A stretch of 64,000 bases of DNA from Fluviicola sp. (GCF_039596395.1 NZ_JBCNJT010000003.1:186001-250000), one strand, 5' to 3'; counted from the first letter of the stretch, positions 1-7,981 are shown. Notes: generated by a model not told the origin, from the letters alone. A program made the numbers and translations.

Positions 1-74
1 CTTTTCCATGACAATTTGATTTAGATGATGTTTTTCAGCAAAAGAAGAACATTTGAAAAGTCGCCACAATCAAG

Positions 75-146
75 GGATACAGAGGTATCCGCCAAGGATA
101 CGGGGGTATCCTTCCATAAAAAGGGGGGAGGGATAAAGGGGTATAG
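75..146. repeat. Phased inverted hexamers GGATAC-N4-GTATCC
   Basis: Hexamer GGATAC occurs at 75-80 and 96-101, and its complement GTATCC at 85-90 and 106-111. They form two identical inverted pairs, each with a 4-bp spacer. Start-to-start distances are 10, 11 and 10 bp, about one helical turn each. A degenerate third pair with the same 4-bp spacer (GGATAA at 131, GTATAG at 141) follows. The layout suggests a cooperative protein-binding array such as an operator or iterons. The function is inferred. Confidence 0.6.
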
Positions 147-196
147 GAAAATGGTGTTTGAACGGCGATTTCATCCTAATCCTCAAAAATGAACTT

Positions 197-257
197 TACA
201 CCATTGCAAGAGGTACTTTACACCATGATTTCATAACATTACACCATTGTACACCAT
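197..257 (+). repeat. Four direct repeats TACACCAT
   Basis: The octamer TACACCAT starts at 197, 219, 240 and 250. The distances of 22, 21 and 10 bp are close to two, two and one helical turns, so all copies face the same side of the DNA. Most copies are preceded by TT and one by G. The array lies about 225 bp upstream of the 483-935 gene. It could be an operator or iteron set; no cognate binding protein can be named. Confidence 0.55.
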
Positions 258-482
258 GTTACACAAATTGCCAAAAACGGCACATTTCTGGCGTTTTTTT
301 ACAACCAAAAAATTTGAAGCGCATTAGATGAATTAGAGGGTAGAAAGTTTAATTGATAAGTGTACCAATCCCTCAATAAAAGTATTATTTAACTAAAATT
401 ACCAGTCAATAGATATATCAATTAAACAACTTTTCGTTAAGCTTGTAATAAACCTAGTGTAAACGTCCTAAATAATCGCCTT

Positions 483-935
483 ATGTGTGCCTTACAATCA
501 AGCACTAGCCTAACCCCACATGAATTAATTTGCAAATACCCCGAAACCGAAAAATGGGGTTGGAACTCTTCAAAAATCGGCACTTTCTTTAGTGCAAACC
601 TTTTAATTGGAAAACGTAAACTTCTTAAAGCCCGAATTACTGAAACTAGTTTTTTAGAGTTGATCGACTATTGTAACAAGTTACTGATAAAGAAAAGTGA
701 GATTCTACTAGCGAAAACTTCCGTTAACCTTGATTTCTATACGCCTGACGAACTGGTACACAAATACCCCCAGGTAGTGGATGATCTGGATTGGAACGCG
801 TCAAAGATTGGTGTGTTTTTCAATGCTGGTCTGCTTGACGGTTACAGGGACGGGAAAGAGTACAAAGCACTAATTAATGAAACCAGTTTCCTTGAATTGG
901 TAAATTACGCAACCGCAATTTCGCTGCGGAAATAA
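483..935 (+). CDS. Hypothetical protein with duplicated putative DNA-binding module
   Basis: 150-residue protein built from two copies of one module, residues about 10-63 and 86-142. Each copy runs (L/Y)TP-x-EL-xx-KYP, W-N-x-SKIG-x-FF, a small LL-x-G turn and ETSFLEL(I/V)-x-Y. The 'W-x-x-SKIG' segment followed by a basic loop resembles a short winged-helix module of the excisionase/MerR kind, but this is an impression from the sequence and no family is recognised. It has no signal peptide or membrane segment. A GGACTGTT hairpin terminator closes the gene and it stands alone. The repeats in its upstream region could be its targets, which is speculation. An ATG start was used; no alternative is obvious. 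Confidence 0.75.
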   Translation: MCALQSSTSLTPHELICKYPETEKWGWNSSKIGTFFSANLLIGKRKLLKARITETSFLELIDYCNKLLIKKSEILLAKTSVNLDFYTPDELVHKYPQVVDDLDWNASKIGVFFNAGLLDGYRDGKEYKALINETSFLELVNYATAISLRK

Positions 936-941
936 TAAACA

Positions 942-971
942 AAAAAGGACTGTTTTCGAACAGTCCTTTTT
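942..971. terminator. Bidirectional hairpin terminator between convergent genes
   Basis: GGACTGTT (947-954), loop TTCG, AACAGTCC (959-966), with A5 on the left arm and T5 on the right. It can therefore end transcripts from the 483-935 gene and from the convergent mini-gene at 973-1086. Confidence 0.85.
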
Positions 972-972
972 G

Positions 973-1086
973 TTACTTCTTAGGTCCCTGCGGTTTTGGT
1001 GGATTGTTCCCACGACCGCCACCTGATGGTTTTCCTGTTGTACTTGGACCGTTGGGAGGTCGCTCTGTACTGTTTGATTTTGCCAT
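973..1086 (-). CDS. 37-residue Pro/Gly-rich mini-protein
   Basis: Small frame whose ATG begins 2 bp after the stop codon of the 119-aa gene at 1089-1448 and whose stop lies directly beside the hairpin terminator. The product starts MAKSNSTERPPNGPST and is rich in Pro, Gly, Lys and Asn, with no hydrophobic segment, so it should be disordered and basic. The tight coupling upstream and the terminator right after it argue for a genuine co-translated small gene. The function is unknown. Conservation of this frame next to homologues of its neighbour would be decisive. Confidence 0.55.
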   Translation of the reverse strand: MAKSNSTERPPNGPSTTGKPSGGGRGNNPPKPQGPKK

Positions 1087-1088
1087 TA

Positions 1089-1448
1089 TTACACTTGTTT
1101 ATTACTTGAATCTACTAACTGCAATAAATGAGCAGTATCGTCTTTATTCCAAATTGAATGATCAACATCCCAATAGAAAAAATGATACTTTGTGCCTTTT
1201 TCAGCATTCCTCTCTTTTGGAGGGCTGGACCCTGCTCTAGTGTACAGAACTACTTGATCTCCTTCCTTGACTTTATAATCGGGAAAGGCGAAAAAATGGC
1301 GCTGTTTGTTAGAAGGAGTTCCCTTTTCAGTAAATGTATTGTCAACAACGGCATAACCGGAAAGATTGCCATCTTTCGTAACTTCCAAAGCCAATCGCTG
1401 TCTAGTTTTATCTGATTGGTCTGAGACATTTAAAATTTTTAAGATCAT
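1089..1448 (-). CDS. Conserved hypothetical beta-rich protein (lamin-tail-like?)
   Basis: 119 residues from the ATG at 1448. A longer frame reaching 1586 would add a hydrophobic stretch translated from the terminator hairpin at 1560-1583, so the internal Met is preferred. The C-terminal half shows 'VKEGDQVVLYTRAG', 'YHFFYWD' and 'IWNKDDTAHLLQL'. That pattern is reminiscent of lamin-tail-domain beta sandwiches, in which a W-N-x-xGD-x-A motif is typical. The assignment is tentative. No signal peptide is seen on the chosen start. It forms a two-gene unit with the downstream mini-gene. Confidence 0.6.
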   Translation of the reverse strand: MILKILNVSDQSDKTRQRLALEVTKDGNLSGYAVVDNTFTEKGTPSNKQRHFFAFPDYKVKEGDQVVLYTRAGSSPPKERNAEKGTKYHFFYWDVDHSIWNKDDTAHLLQLVDSSNKQV

Positions 1449-1559
1449 TTTTTTTGCTTTAAGTGAATAATGTTGCGATAAGTCGCGGGTGTTTTGAGCG
1501 AGAAAAATAAGTAATATTCTGATTCGCAATTCTTTTAGGATCAAAAAAATAGAAACAAA

Positions 1560-1583
1560 AAAGAGGTGCGGTAACACCTCTTT
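1560..1583 (-). terminator. Intrinsic terminator for 1681-2013 gene
   Basis: AAAGAGGTG / CACCTCTTT stem with loop CGGTAA. Read on the minus strand it is followed by a T-rich run (TTTTGTTTC). It lies about 100 bp downstream of the 1681-2013 stop codon and upstream of the 1089-1448 gene. Confidence 0.75.
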
Positions 1584-1680
1584 CAATTTAATTTACCGGC
1601 TCTTTTTATGCAACTAAACAGAGTCAATCCAAATATATAAAATATTTCACACTTATGAGAATGAGTCCTCACAAATAAAA

Positions 1681-2013
1681 TTATTGTCTCTTTTTAGGAT
1701 TGGTCATATAAATGTCGAATTCATCCCAAGGCTTTGTAGTACTAATGTGAGGTTTTCCCGGAGGTCTCATAAGTTCTCCGTTGTATAATTTTTCAATAAA
1801 AATTTTAGGTTCTAATCCCGCTGTTAACAACTTGATTGTTTGCTCAATATCGTGAATTTTAAGTATGTAGCAATTTTCCCTATTCAAACTTTTGTATACC
1901 TTAAGTTCCGCTTCTAGGTGTATGACGTTTAATACGGTCCGCAAAGCTTCTTGATGGAGATAGATACCACCAAATTGCCTAATTAATGCTGAGACGTATT
2001 TTGTGTACTTCAT
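1681..2013 (-). CDS. Hypothetical protein
   Basis: 110 residues with no recognised family. It starts MKYTKYVSALIRQFGG, is predominantly helical in appearance in its first two thirds (an 'IKLLTAGLEPKIFIEKL' segment), and ends in a basic tail NPKKRQ. There is no signal peptide or transmembrane helix. It lies 53 bp downstream of the XRE regulator on the same strand, so the two may be co-transcribed. A regulator followed by a small partner could be a toxin-antitoxin-like or conflict-related arrangement, but nothing in the sequence proves this. Confidence 0.55.
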   Translation of the reverse strand: MKYTKYVSALIRQFGGIYLHQEALRTVLNVIHLEAELKVYKSLNRENCYILKIHDIEQTIKLLTAGLEPKIFIEKLYNGELMRPPGKPHISTTKPWDEFDIYMTNPKKRQ

Positions 2014-2066
2014 TTCGCAAAACTACGAAATGTTCAAATTCAAATCAAAAAAAGATTAAAATATAA

Positions 2067-2312
2067 TCAATTTGTTTTTACTCCGAATTTAATTAAATCT
2101 TCCGGTGAAGTTTTTAGATTACTAGAAATTGCAAAGAATAATTCGATAGTAACATTTTGCTCCCCTTTTTCAAGTCGTTGGATTGTGCGGACATCGACAT
2201 TACAATTAGCAGCAAGTTCCTCCTGAGAAATTTTTTGCTCCTTCCTCATTGACTGAATTTTAGTTCCTAGCCTTTCTTTGTCGAATATATAGATTGTGTT
2301 CTCCACGGTCAA
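2067..2312 (-). CDS. XRE-family HTH transcriptional regulator
   Basis: 81-residue protein that is almost entirely a helix-turn-helix of the Cro/CI (XRE) type, residues about 14-68. It reads RLGTKIQSMRKEQKISQEEL, then 'CNVDVRTIQRLEKGEQN' and 'ELFFAISSNL'. The recognition helix is around VDVRTIQRLE. The frame has no ATG at its start; TTG at 2312 or GTG at 2306 are the available starts before the domain. It probably binds DNA as a dimer and may autoregulate through the perfect palindrome 25 bp upstream. It is followed by the 110-aa hypothetical gene on the same strand. Confidence 0.85.
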   Translation of the reverse strand: MTVENTIYIFDKERLGTKIQSMRKEQKISQEELAANCNVDVRTIQRLEKGEQNVTIELFFAISSNLKTSPEDLIKFGVKTN

Positions 2313-2336
2313 AAATCAGAAACCATAGAAAAAAAT

Positions 2337-2358
2337 AACCCGACATATATGTCGGGTT
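2337..2358. promoter_or_regulatory. 22-bp perfect palindrome upstream of XRE gene
   Basis: AACCCGACATA followed immediately by its exact complement. It sits 25 bp upstream of the XRE regulator start, in the space between divergent genes. It is GC-flanked with A- and T-runs on the sides, so it could fold as a terminator hairpin. Because no gene reads into it from either side, an operator for the XRE protein is also plausible. Confidence 0.5.
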
Positions 2359-2523
2359 TTGCATTTATTATTAGATTTGATTCTAAACAGGAAACATAAA
2401 TTCCAGAAACCGATTAAATATTTAATTTTGATCAACTAAAAATAAACTTTCACTGAATCGGTAAAACAATTGTGTTACAACCAATTACTCTTACCCCTTC
2501 TGCGAACAAACACTTAATATAAA

Positions 2524-3096
2524 ATGCAATACAACAGCAACGAAAAGCAGATTATAATTGACATTCTGCATAAATCGTTTATGGATAATAAATCCGTGAA
2601 TTTTGTAGTAAAACAGGACAATAAACGTGAAGCTAGGATTAGGAAACTAATGGAGTATTCCTATTTTAAAGGAAAACATTTTGGTCAAATTTATATCTCA
2701 AAAGATCAAAAGACTTGCGCTATAATATTGGACCCATCTAAGCAAAAAACCACACTAAAAAGTATTTTGTGGGATCTGAAACTGGTTTTCGGCTGCATGG
2801 GAATTTCAAACGTCAAAAAGGTTCTAAAACGCGAAAGCGAAATCAAAAAACATCACCCGGACTTTCCATTCCTTCATCTATGGTATATCGGTGTAGAGCC
2901 GGCGGAACAGGGTAAAGCTAAAGGAACTGAAATGATGGCGCGAATTATCCATGATGCAAGAGAGAAGCGATTACCAATTTATTTGGAGACATCTACCGAG
3001 AGAAACTTTCCATTTTACGAAAAGCTCGGGTTTAAAGTTATCTCTGAAATAAACACTTTAGGTTATCCATTAAAAATGTACTTAAAAGAGAATTAA
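2524..3096 (+). CDS. GNAT-family N-acetyltransferase
   Basis: 190 residues. The acetyl-CoA binding motif A is visible at about 120-145 as 'LWYIGVEPAEQGKAKGTEMM' (Q/R-x-x-G-x-G/A variant). Motif B follows as 'PIYLETSTERNFPFYEKLGF', typical of GCN5-related acetyltransferases in which the last part positions the CoA. The substrate cannot be inferred. It lies 4 bp before the membrane LuxR-type regulator and is presumably co-transcribed with it, so the regulator may control or respond to the product of the acetyl transfer. The start is ATG. Confidence 0.85.
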   Translation: MQYNSNEKQIIIDILHKSFMDNKSVNFVVKQDNKREARIRKLMEYSYFKGKHFGQIYISKDQKTCAIILDPSKQKTTLKSILWDLKLVFGCMGISNVKKVLKRESEIKKHHPDFPFLHLWYIGVEPAEQGKAKGTEMMARIIHDAREKRLPIYLETSTERNFPFYEKLGFKVISEINTLGYPLKMYLKEN

Positions 3097-3100
3097 GCAA

Positions 3101-4120
3101 ATGTTTGGAACGGAACTTAAACTAACAACATTCATTTTTACCTGCATTGAACTAATCGTTTTATTTTTTCAATTACCGAATTATTTATCTCGTAGGCAAG
3201 ACAAATCCCGATTCAGGTTTTTGATTCTCATTATTGCTTTTATTTTTTATAATCTTTGCAGTGGATTACTCCCAGACGAACGGATTCCGATTCACATTCT
3301 CGCACAAAACATTTTAGCATTTGGCAGCGGAATTATACTTGCCACCTATTACTTTTATTATTTGGTTCAGGAACTAAACATTTCCCAGGAAAAGCTATTC
3401 AATACAAAAGTTCTATTTTGGAGTTTAGTTTTATCTTTTGGAGTAGGCTTCATTCTTACATATTTTATTACTGGTAGTATCGCCATTTCAAAACGAAATT
3501 TCATTTTTCTCCCGGTTCTAATCTCGATATATTTTTGCATTACTACCGTTAAGTTTCTTTCGAAAAAAAGAAAGAAACAGAAGTTGGAAGAAACACCTTT
3601 TAAACTCATGATATATTCCGGCTACATAGGAATTATTTTCATGGCAACGATGCCAATTGTTGTTTTCTTCGGTGATTATCAGACAATAAATAATGGATTG
3701 GTAAACATTAGCTTCGTAATTACCTTTTATGCATATACGAAGTATTATTTATTTCAAAGCAAAGTAGAATATAACTTACTTAAAAAAGCAGGTTTCTTAG
3801 GAATTAAAGAAACTACTAATGAATTGAATGAATTGCAGTCGGCATTACTTGAAAAAAGCGGGCTGACTTCAAGGGAATTGGATATTGCCTATCTGATCCT
3901 AAAAAACAAAAATATGACCTATGAAGACATCGCCCAGGAAACATTTATCACTCCAAAAACTGTTTCAAAACATGCTTCAAATATTTATAAAAAAACAGAA
4001 TCCAATAACAAAAAAGATTTTATAGAGAAATTTAGCGGAGAAAATTTCAAATCAGAATCTTCTGTGGATTCAATTGAAAATCAGTTAATTAACAAAAACA
4101 CGTACGAAACACGTACGTGA
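3101..4120 (+). CDS. Seven-TM membrane protein with C-terminal LuxR-type HTH
   Basis: 339 residues. The N-terminal about 225 residues contain seven hydrophobic segments, from LTTFIFTCIELIVLFF to SFVITFYAYTKYYLF. A soluble C-terminal part carries a GerE/LuxR HTH: 'SGLTSRELDIAYLIL', then 'TYEDIAQETFITPKTVSKHA' and 'NIYKKTES'. It would be a membrane-anchored DNA-binding protein that couples a membrane signal directly to transcription without phosphorylation, unless the domain is released by proteolysis. This architecture occurs in Bacteroidota and is not rare there, but its ligands are mostly unknown. It is in one operon with the GNAT gene upstream. Confidence 0.8.
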   Translation: MFGTELKLTTFIFTCIELIVLFFQLPNYLSRRQDKSRFRFLILIIAFIFYNLCSGLLPDERIPIHILAQNILAFGSGIILATYYFYYLVQELNISQEKLFNTKVLFWSLVLSFGVGFILTYFITGSIAISKRNFIFLPVLISIYFCITTVKFLSKKRKKQKLEETPFKLMIYSGYIGIIFMATMPIVVFFGDYQTINNGLVNISFVITFYAYTKYYLFQSKVEYNLLKKAGFLGIKETTNELNELQSALLEKSGLTSRELDIAYLILKNKNMTYEDIAQETFITPKTVSKHASNIYKKTESNNKKDFIEKFSGENFKSESSVDSIENQLINKNTYETRT

Positions 4121-4153
4121 AAATTGAAAAATACGTGTAAAATACGTGTTTTT
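4096..4153 (+). terminator. Nested inverted repeats ending in a T-run
   Basis: Two AACACGTA arms (4096 and about 4109) face TACGTGT arms (about 4132 and 4143), the last followed by seven Ts. Alternative stems can form. The first arm overlaps the last codons of the LuxR-type gene. It probably ends the GNAT/LuxR transcript. Confidence 0.6.
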
Positions 4154-4475
4154 TTGAAGCTGAATTTTGACATTAATTTTAACGTTGCATTCGAATTAAA
4201 AATACTTGGTTTTGAAGCGTAAATAGGTTACGAGGTTGAAAGCTATCTTTGTGACGCAATATTGAAAAATGATCAAATTATTCCATCAAAGAACTATTCA
4301 CCAAATTCCCATTTATTAAAAAGAACTTCAGTCATTAAAACGAGAATCTGTAAATCTTGTTTTATCATATTTCATTGGTTACAGACAGTTGAAATATGAG
4401 TGTTAGTATTGGAATAAATGCCGAAAACCAATACAATACTTTAAAATTTAACCTCGGCACTATAAAAATATACTT
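4154..4475. other. Long AT-rich leader region before secreted-protein operon
   Basis: No coding frame is convincing here. The region holds a perfect Bacteroidota-type -7 box TATCTTTG at 4244-4251, about 225 bp upstream of the 4476 start, and a second weaker promoter-like motif at 4401-4411. If 4244 is used, the operon has a 5' leader of more than 200 nt. Confidence 0.4.
4401..4411 (+). promoter_or_regulatory. Promoter-like motif TGTTAGTATTG
   Basis: Contains TAGTATTG, one mismatch from TAnnTTTG, 65 bp upstream of the 4476 start. The identical 11-mer occurs 50 bp upstream of the nuclease cassette (9346-9356), which suggests a shared promoter class. No good -33 element was identified. Confidence 0.3.
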
Positions 4476-5624
4476 ATGAAAAAAATCACTTATTTGCTGT
4501 CTTTATCAGCATTATTTAGCGTTAATCAATTATTTGCGCAAGAAAACAACATTACCGAAAATGGAAACGTTGGTATTGGTACTGGTTCCGCTGCACCAAC
4601 CGCGCGTTTGCAAGTTGCAGGATCAACACGAATTGACTCAACGCTGACAGTTAACGATTCGGTAGTAATGGCAACAAGTGCTCGGGTAGGAGAAGATTTA
4701 AAAGTCGAAGGAGACCTTTATCTTCCAAATATTCAGCAATTGAATAGCATTCATGAAGAAACTATTCTTGTTAGTGGTGAAAATGGAATTACTAGAAAAG
4801 TCGCAGCTACTACTTTAAGAGATATAATCTATTCAAGAAACTGTGATATTGTAACTGGCGGTTCAGTAGCTAGTCCATCATGGGCGAATGGACCAAACAA
4901 ATTGTTCAGTGAATGTCCGCAGGTTCTTGTAGGAATCGGGACTTCCACTCCCACCCGCCAACTCGATGTTGTAGGTAACGCTAAGGTTAGCGCACATTTA
5001 TGGGCAAATGGCTCTGTTTCTATTGGGTCAGATATGGGTACATTTTCAAAATTAAGTATTGTAAATACGAACCGCCCTGCCGTGATTTTTGGTAGTGCAG
5101 TTGGAAATACACAACCATATCAGCGCCTAATGAGATTTGAATATGATAACCCCGACACAAAAATTATGGAAGTATATAATACGTCAACGAATCAACTGGC
5201 CATGGAACTAAGAGCTGACGGACAAATGGACCTTTTCAATGGGGTTGCTAATATCTTCCATTTTGGAACAAATGGGATGTTTTCAGTAAGCAACAATACT
5301 CAAAAAACTTTTGTTGTTGAAGCCAGCGGATTGACCCGAGCACGGAAGATCAAAGTAGATGCAGACGTTTGGGCGGATTATGTTTTTGAGCCAACTTACA
5401 AATTGATGCCATTAAGTGAGGTAGAAAGCTTCCTAAAGGAGCACAAGCACCTTCCTTCTATTCCGTCTGAAAAAGTAATGAAGGAAGAAGGGATTGACCT
5501 AGCTGAAATGAATGTGAAGATGATGGAAAAAATTGAAGAATTGACACTCTATTTAATTCAGCAAAATAAGGAATTGGAAAAAGTAAAAGCAGAATTGGAA
5601 ACATTAAAACAAGAGAAACCATGA
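4476..5624 (+). CDS. Secreted tail-fibre-like protein
   Basis: 382 residues with an N-terminal signal peptide (MKKITYLLSLSALFSVNQLFAQ). Repeated beta-strand segments of the 'NGNVGIGTGSAAPTARLQV' and 'VLVGIGTSTPTRQLDVVG' type follow, as in phage tail-fibre and adhesin repeats. The C-terminus reads 'DYVFEPTYKLMPLSEVESFL', 'HKHLPSIPS' and a coiled coil 'MMEKIEELTLYLIQQNKELE'. This end matches the intramolecular-chaperone-like tail seen in many Bacteroidota surface proteins and related to the S74 tail-spike region. A trimeric surface or secreted fibre is likely. It is the first gene of an operon and overlaps the next gene by 4 bp. It is not evidence for a prophage. Confidence 0.75.
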   Translation: MKKITYLLSLSALFSVNQLFAQENNITENGNVGIGTGSAAPTARLQVAGSTRIDSTLTVNDSVVMATSARVGEDLKVEGDLYLPNIQQLNSIHEETILVSGENGITRKVAATTLRDIIYSRNCDIVTGGSVASPSWANGPNKLFSECPQVLVGIGTSTPTRQLDVVGNAKVSAHLWANGSVSIGSDMGTFSKLSIVNTNRPAVIFGSAVGNTQPYQRLMRFEYDNPDTKIMEVYNTSTNQLAMELRADGQMDLFNGVANIFHFGTNGMFSVSNNTQKTFVVEASGLTRARKIKVDADVWADYVFEPTYKLMPLSEVESFLKEHKHLPSIPSEKVMKEEGIDLAEMNVKMMEKIEELTLYLIQQNKELEKVKAELETLKQEKP

Positions 5625-7981
5625 GAAAGGTATTATTAAGTTTATTGGCATTGCTCACATTAACAATAGTGAGTCCGCCAGTCAGTTTAAGTCAAACGCC
5701 AAACATGCACGGTAGGCTTGCAAAATATTGGTTCTATCGGTGGCGTTTACGCAACGACTTTATGGTAATGGGCGAAGGTCCAGGACAGAGTTTAGTTGCT
5801 GATGTAAGGAACAAATGGCGAGCACAGTACATGCTATGGGGCGATGTAACCATTATGCATGGTTACTACTTAACCATGCTTGCCCTTGAACACAAAATTC
5901 TGCAAGACAAAGGAAGATGGGCCGATTTAAAAAACAACGAACGAGAATTATATTATGCAATTAAAGCTTTTGAACGTTTGGATCGTGTAGCAGAAACATT
6001 TTATTCTTCAGAACCAGGTTTCGACGAAATATATAGAACTGGTGATTCAAGATTACCTGAAGATGTAAACGGTTATTTTTTTCGTGACGATGTGCCACCT
6101 GATTTTTTAAATCTTGATCCGGATATTGATAACCATAATGAGTTTACTCCTAATTACTATTCACTAACAAACGAAAAAACAGGTATTGATTATGGATTGT
6201 TGACATATAGTAAAAGTGATTATTCCGGTTTATGGGGGTTAGCAGGAAGTGTTACTTCAACAACACCACCAGAACCAACCGATCCTTTAAACCCTATTGT
6301 TAATTATAAAAAAGGCTTCGATGAAAATAAATATGGTTTCGGCGAAGAAAGTCAGGATCAAGTAATTCGATTATTGTTAGGTTTTTTCTCCATCATAAAG
6401 AGTATTCCAGATATGCCTTTTGGGATTGATAAAGACAAGGATGGAGTTGATGATGTAATCATGAATTTTCACGAAGAAGCCAAAAGACATAGTACCAATA
6501 TCATTGGGCGAATGGCTGGCCAATTCAGTGGAACCATGGACATACCCCCAAGTCAAAATTTACCAGTTCTTTATCCATCATTGGGAATCCCGGGCGCACC
6601 CTATTGGACAATTATCAATCCACGTTTAAAAGAAGTTCAAATCGGTTCATCCCCGTTTCAATATATGATTCCGATGCAAATGATTTCTGATCCCTTATTT
6701 ACTACCGGGAACGACATTGGGCTTGGTTCTTCCAGTTATTCAACCATTATGAGTTATAATCCGGTTGCACAGGCTTTATGGAATTCCGGAATCAATGGTT
6801 ACAATGATAATGTAAATGCTAAAATGGCTTTGATCTTAAATGTGATTTCAAACAGTGGGTCCGGTTTTCTGCCTGTACCGCGATTTGTAGCTAATAAAAG
6901 TGCTGATCAAGACATTGATGGTCTATACGTTCCTTTATATGAATATTTCTGGGGATGGGATACCAGTGACAATGAAAACGATGAAGAAAGAAAGCAACAT
7001 GCCTACAATTACGCCAATTTGATGTTAGATCAAGCTCCATGTGTGGGGCCGCATAATTTTGGATATACTACTTATGGAAACCCTGAACATAATTATGTTC
7101 CAGATGGACCTTACTCTGCCGTACAAGATCCAGATGGAATTCCGATTTACTGGAATGTTCCTTTTATTTTCGATGGTGATCATGATCGATGGGATGATGG
7201 CATTAAGGGCGATGATATCATGGAAGGTTGGTTTTCAGGTGTTGATTATATGATGTTATATAATTTGATCTATGCCAATGATGATGGAGACAAACCCCTT
7301 TATCACGATCTGATTAATCGACTAGTAGATTACGATATCAATACGGACGATTATACAGACATGATGGTTTATTCAGGAGAAGGTTTGATGATCGGGGCTT
7401 TTGAAAACTTAACTGTTAATGCAAACATCTATGGAAATACACCTGTTACTTTAAAAGCCCTGGATTACGTACAATTGGACGCAGGAATTTACGATCCGAA
7501 TAACATGCCAGAAGGGATCACCATTGAAGTTGGAAAAATTACCTGCGGAAATCTTTACACTTCCCAAAATACACCTTATTCCATTGCAGTAAATGATTCA
7601 TGTCAAACTTGTGGTTTGGATAATCAAATAGGAAGTTTCGTTGCTCCATCTACAAGCGGGAAGGACTTAAGTTTGCCAATAAAGATGCCCACTCCTTCCG
7701 AATTTGAACAACGGGCGATTTTAAATCAAACCGCAGGTCTGAATTCCACTAACGAAAATGGAGTATTTTTATTCCCTAATCCGACAACTGATTTTCTACA
7801 AATCTCAACGAGCAATTTACTTCAGCAAATCTTAGTTTTAGATCAGAATGGAGCAGTGGTTAAACAATTTGCACCATCTAATAATTTATACGATATTCGT
7901 GAATTGGCATCCGGAGTATATACCATTATTCTAAAATTCAATAATAATGATACACAACACATTAAAGTGGTTAAGTTGTAG
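5621..7981 (+). CDS. Large secreted protein with T9SS sorting domain
   Basis: 786 residues. A signal peptide ends near SLSQ. A helical region with many aromatic residues follows ('LAKYWFYRWRLRNDFMVMG', 'WGDVTIMHGYYLTMLALEHK'), then a central region with two Asp-rich loops (KDKDGVDD, DGDHDRWDDG) that look like calcium sites. The C-terminus, about 705-786, is a type A T9SS sorting domain with 'FLFPNPTTDFLQIS', 'LASGVYTIIL' and final 'HIKVVKL'. The protein should be exported and surface-attached or released. The catalytic role is unknown; the helical core recalls alpha/alpha-barrel proteins but no active site is recognised. It is coupled by ATGA overlap to the fibre gene. Confidence 0.75.
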   Translation: MRKVLLSLLALLTLTIVSPPVSLSQTPNMHGRLAKYWFYRWRLRNDFMVMGEGPGQSLVADVRNKWRAQYMLWGDVTIMHGYYLTMLALEHKILQDKGRWADLKNNERELYYAIKAFERLDRVAETFYSSEPGFDEIYRTGDSRLPEDVNGYFFRDDVPPDFLNLDPDIDNHNEFTPNYYSLTNEKTGIDYGLLTYSKSDYSGLWGLAGSVTSTTPPEPTDPLNPIVNYKKGFDENKYGFGEESQDQVIRLLLGFFSIIKSIPDMPFGIDKDKDGVDDVIMNFHEEAKRHSTNIIGRMAGQFSGTMDIPPSQNLPVLYPSLGIPGAPYWTIINPRLKEVQIGSSPFQYMIPMQMISDPLFTTGNDIGLGSSSYSTIMSYNPVAQALWNSGINGYNDNVNAKMALILNVISNSGSGFLPVPRFVANKSADQDIDGLYVPLYEYFWGWDTSDNENDEERKQHAYNYANLMLDQAPCVGPHNFGYTTYGNPEHNYVPDGPYSAVQDPDGIPIYWNVPFIFDGDHDRWDDGIKGDDIMEGWFSGVDYMMLYNLIYANDDGDKPLYHDLINRLVDYDINTDDYTDMMVYSGEGLMIGAFENLTVNANIYGNTPVTLKALDYVQLDAGIYDPNNMPEGITIEVGKITCGNLYTSQNTPYSIAVNDSCQTCGLDNQIGSFVAPSTSGKDLSLPIKMPTPSEFEQRAILNQTAGLNSTNENGVFLFPNPTTDFLQISTSNLLQQILVLDQNGAVVKQFAPSNNLYDIRELASGVYTIILKFNNNDTQHIKVVKL

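Larger units (their letters stand above)
1..482. other. Gene-free left edge with repeat clusters
   Basis: No plausible coding frame was found in this stretch. It contains two separate clusters of short repeats (listed individually), a purine-rich run around 121-150 and an AT-rich stretch up to the first gene. The left neighbour is outside the window, so the repeats could belong to its promoter or to the 483-935 gene. Confidence 0.6.
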
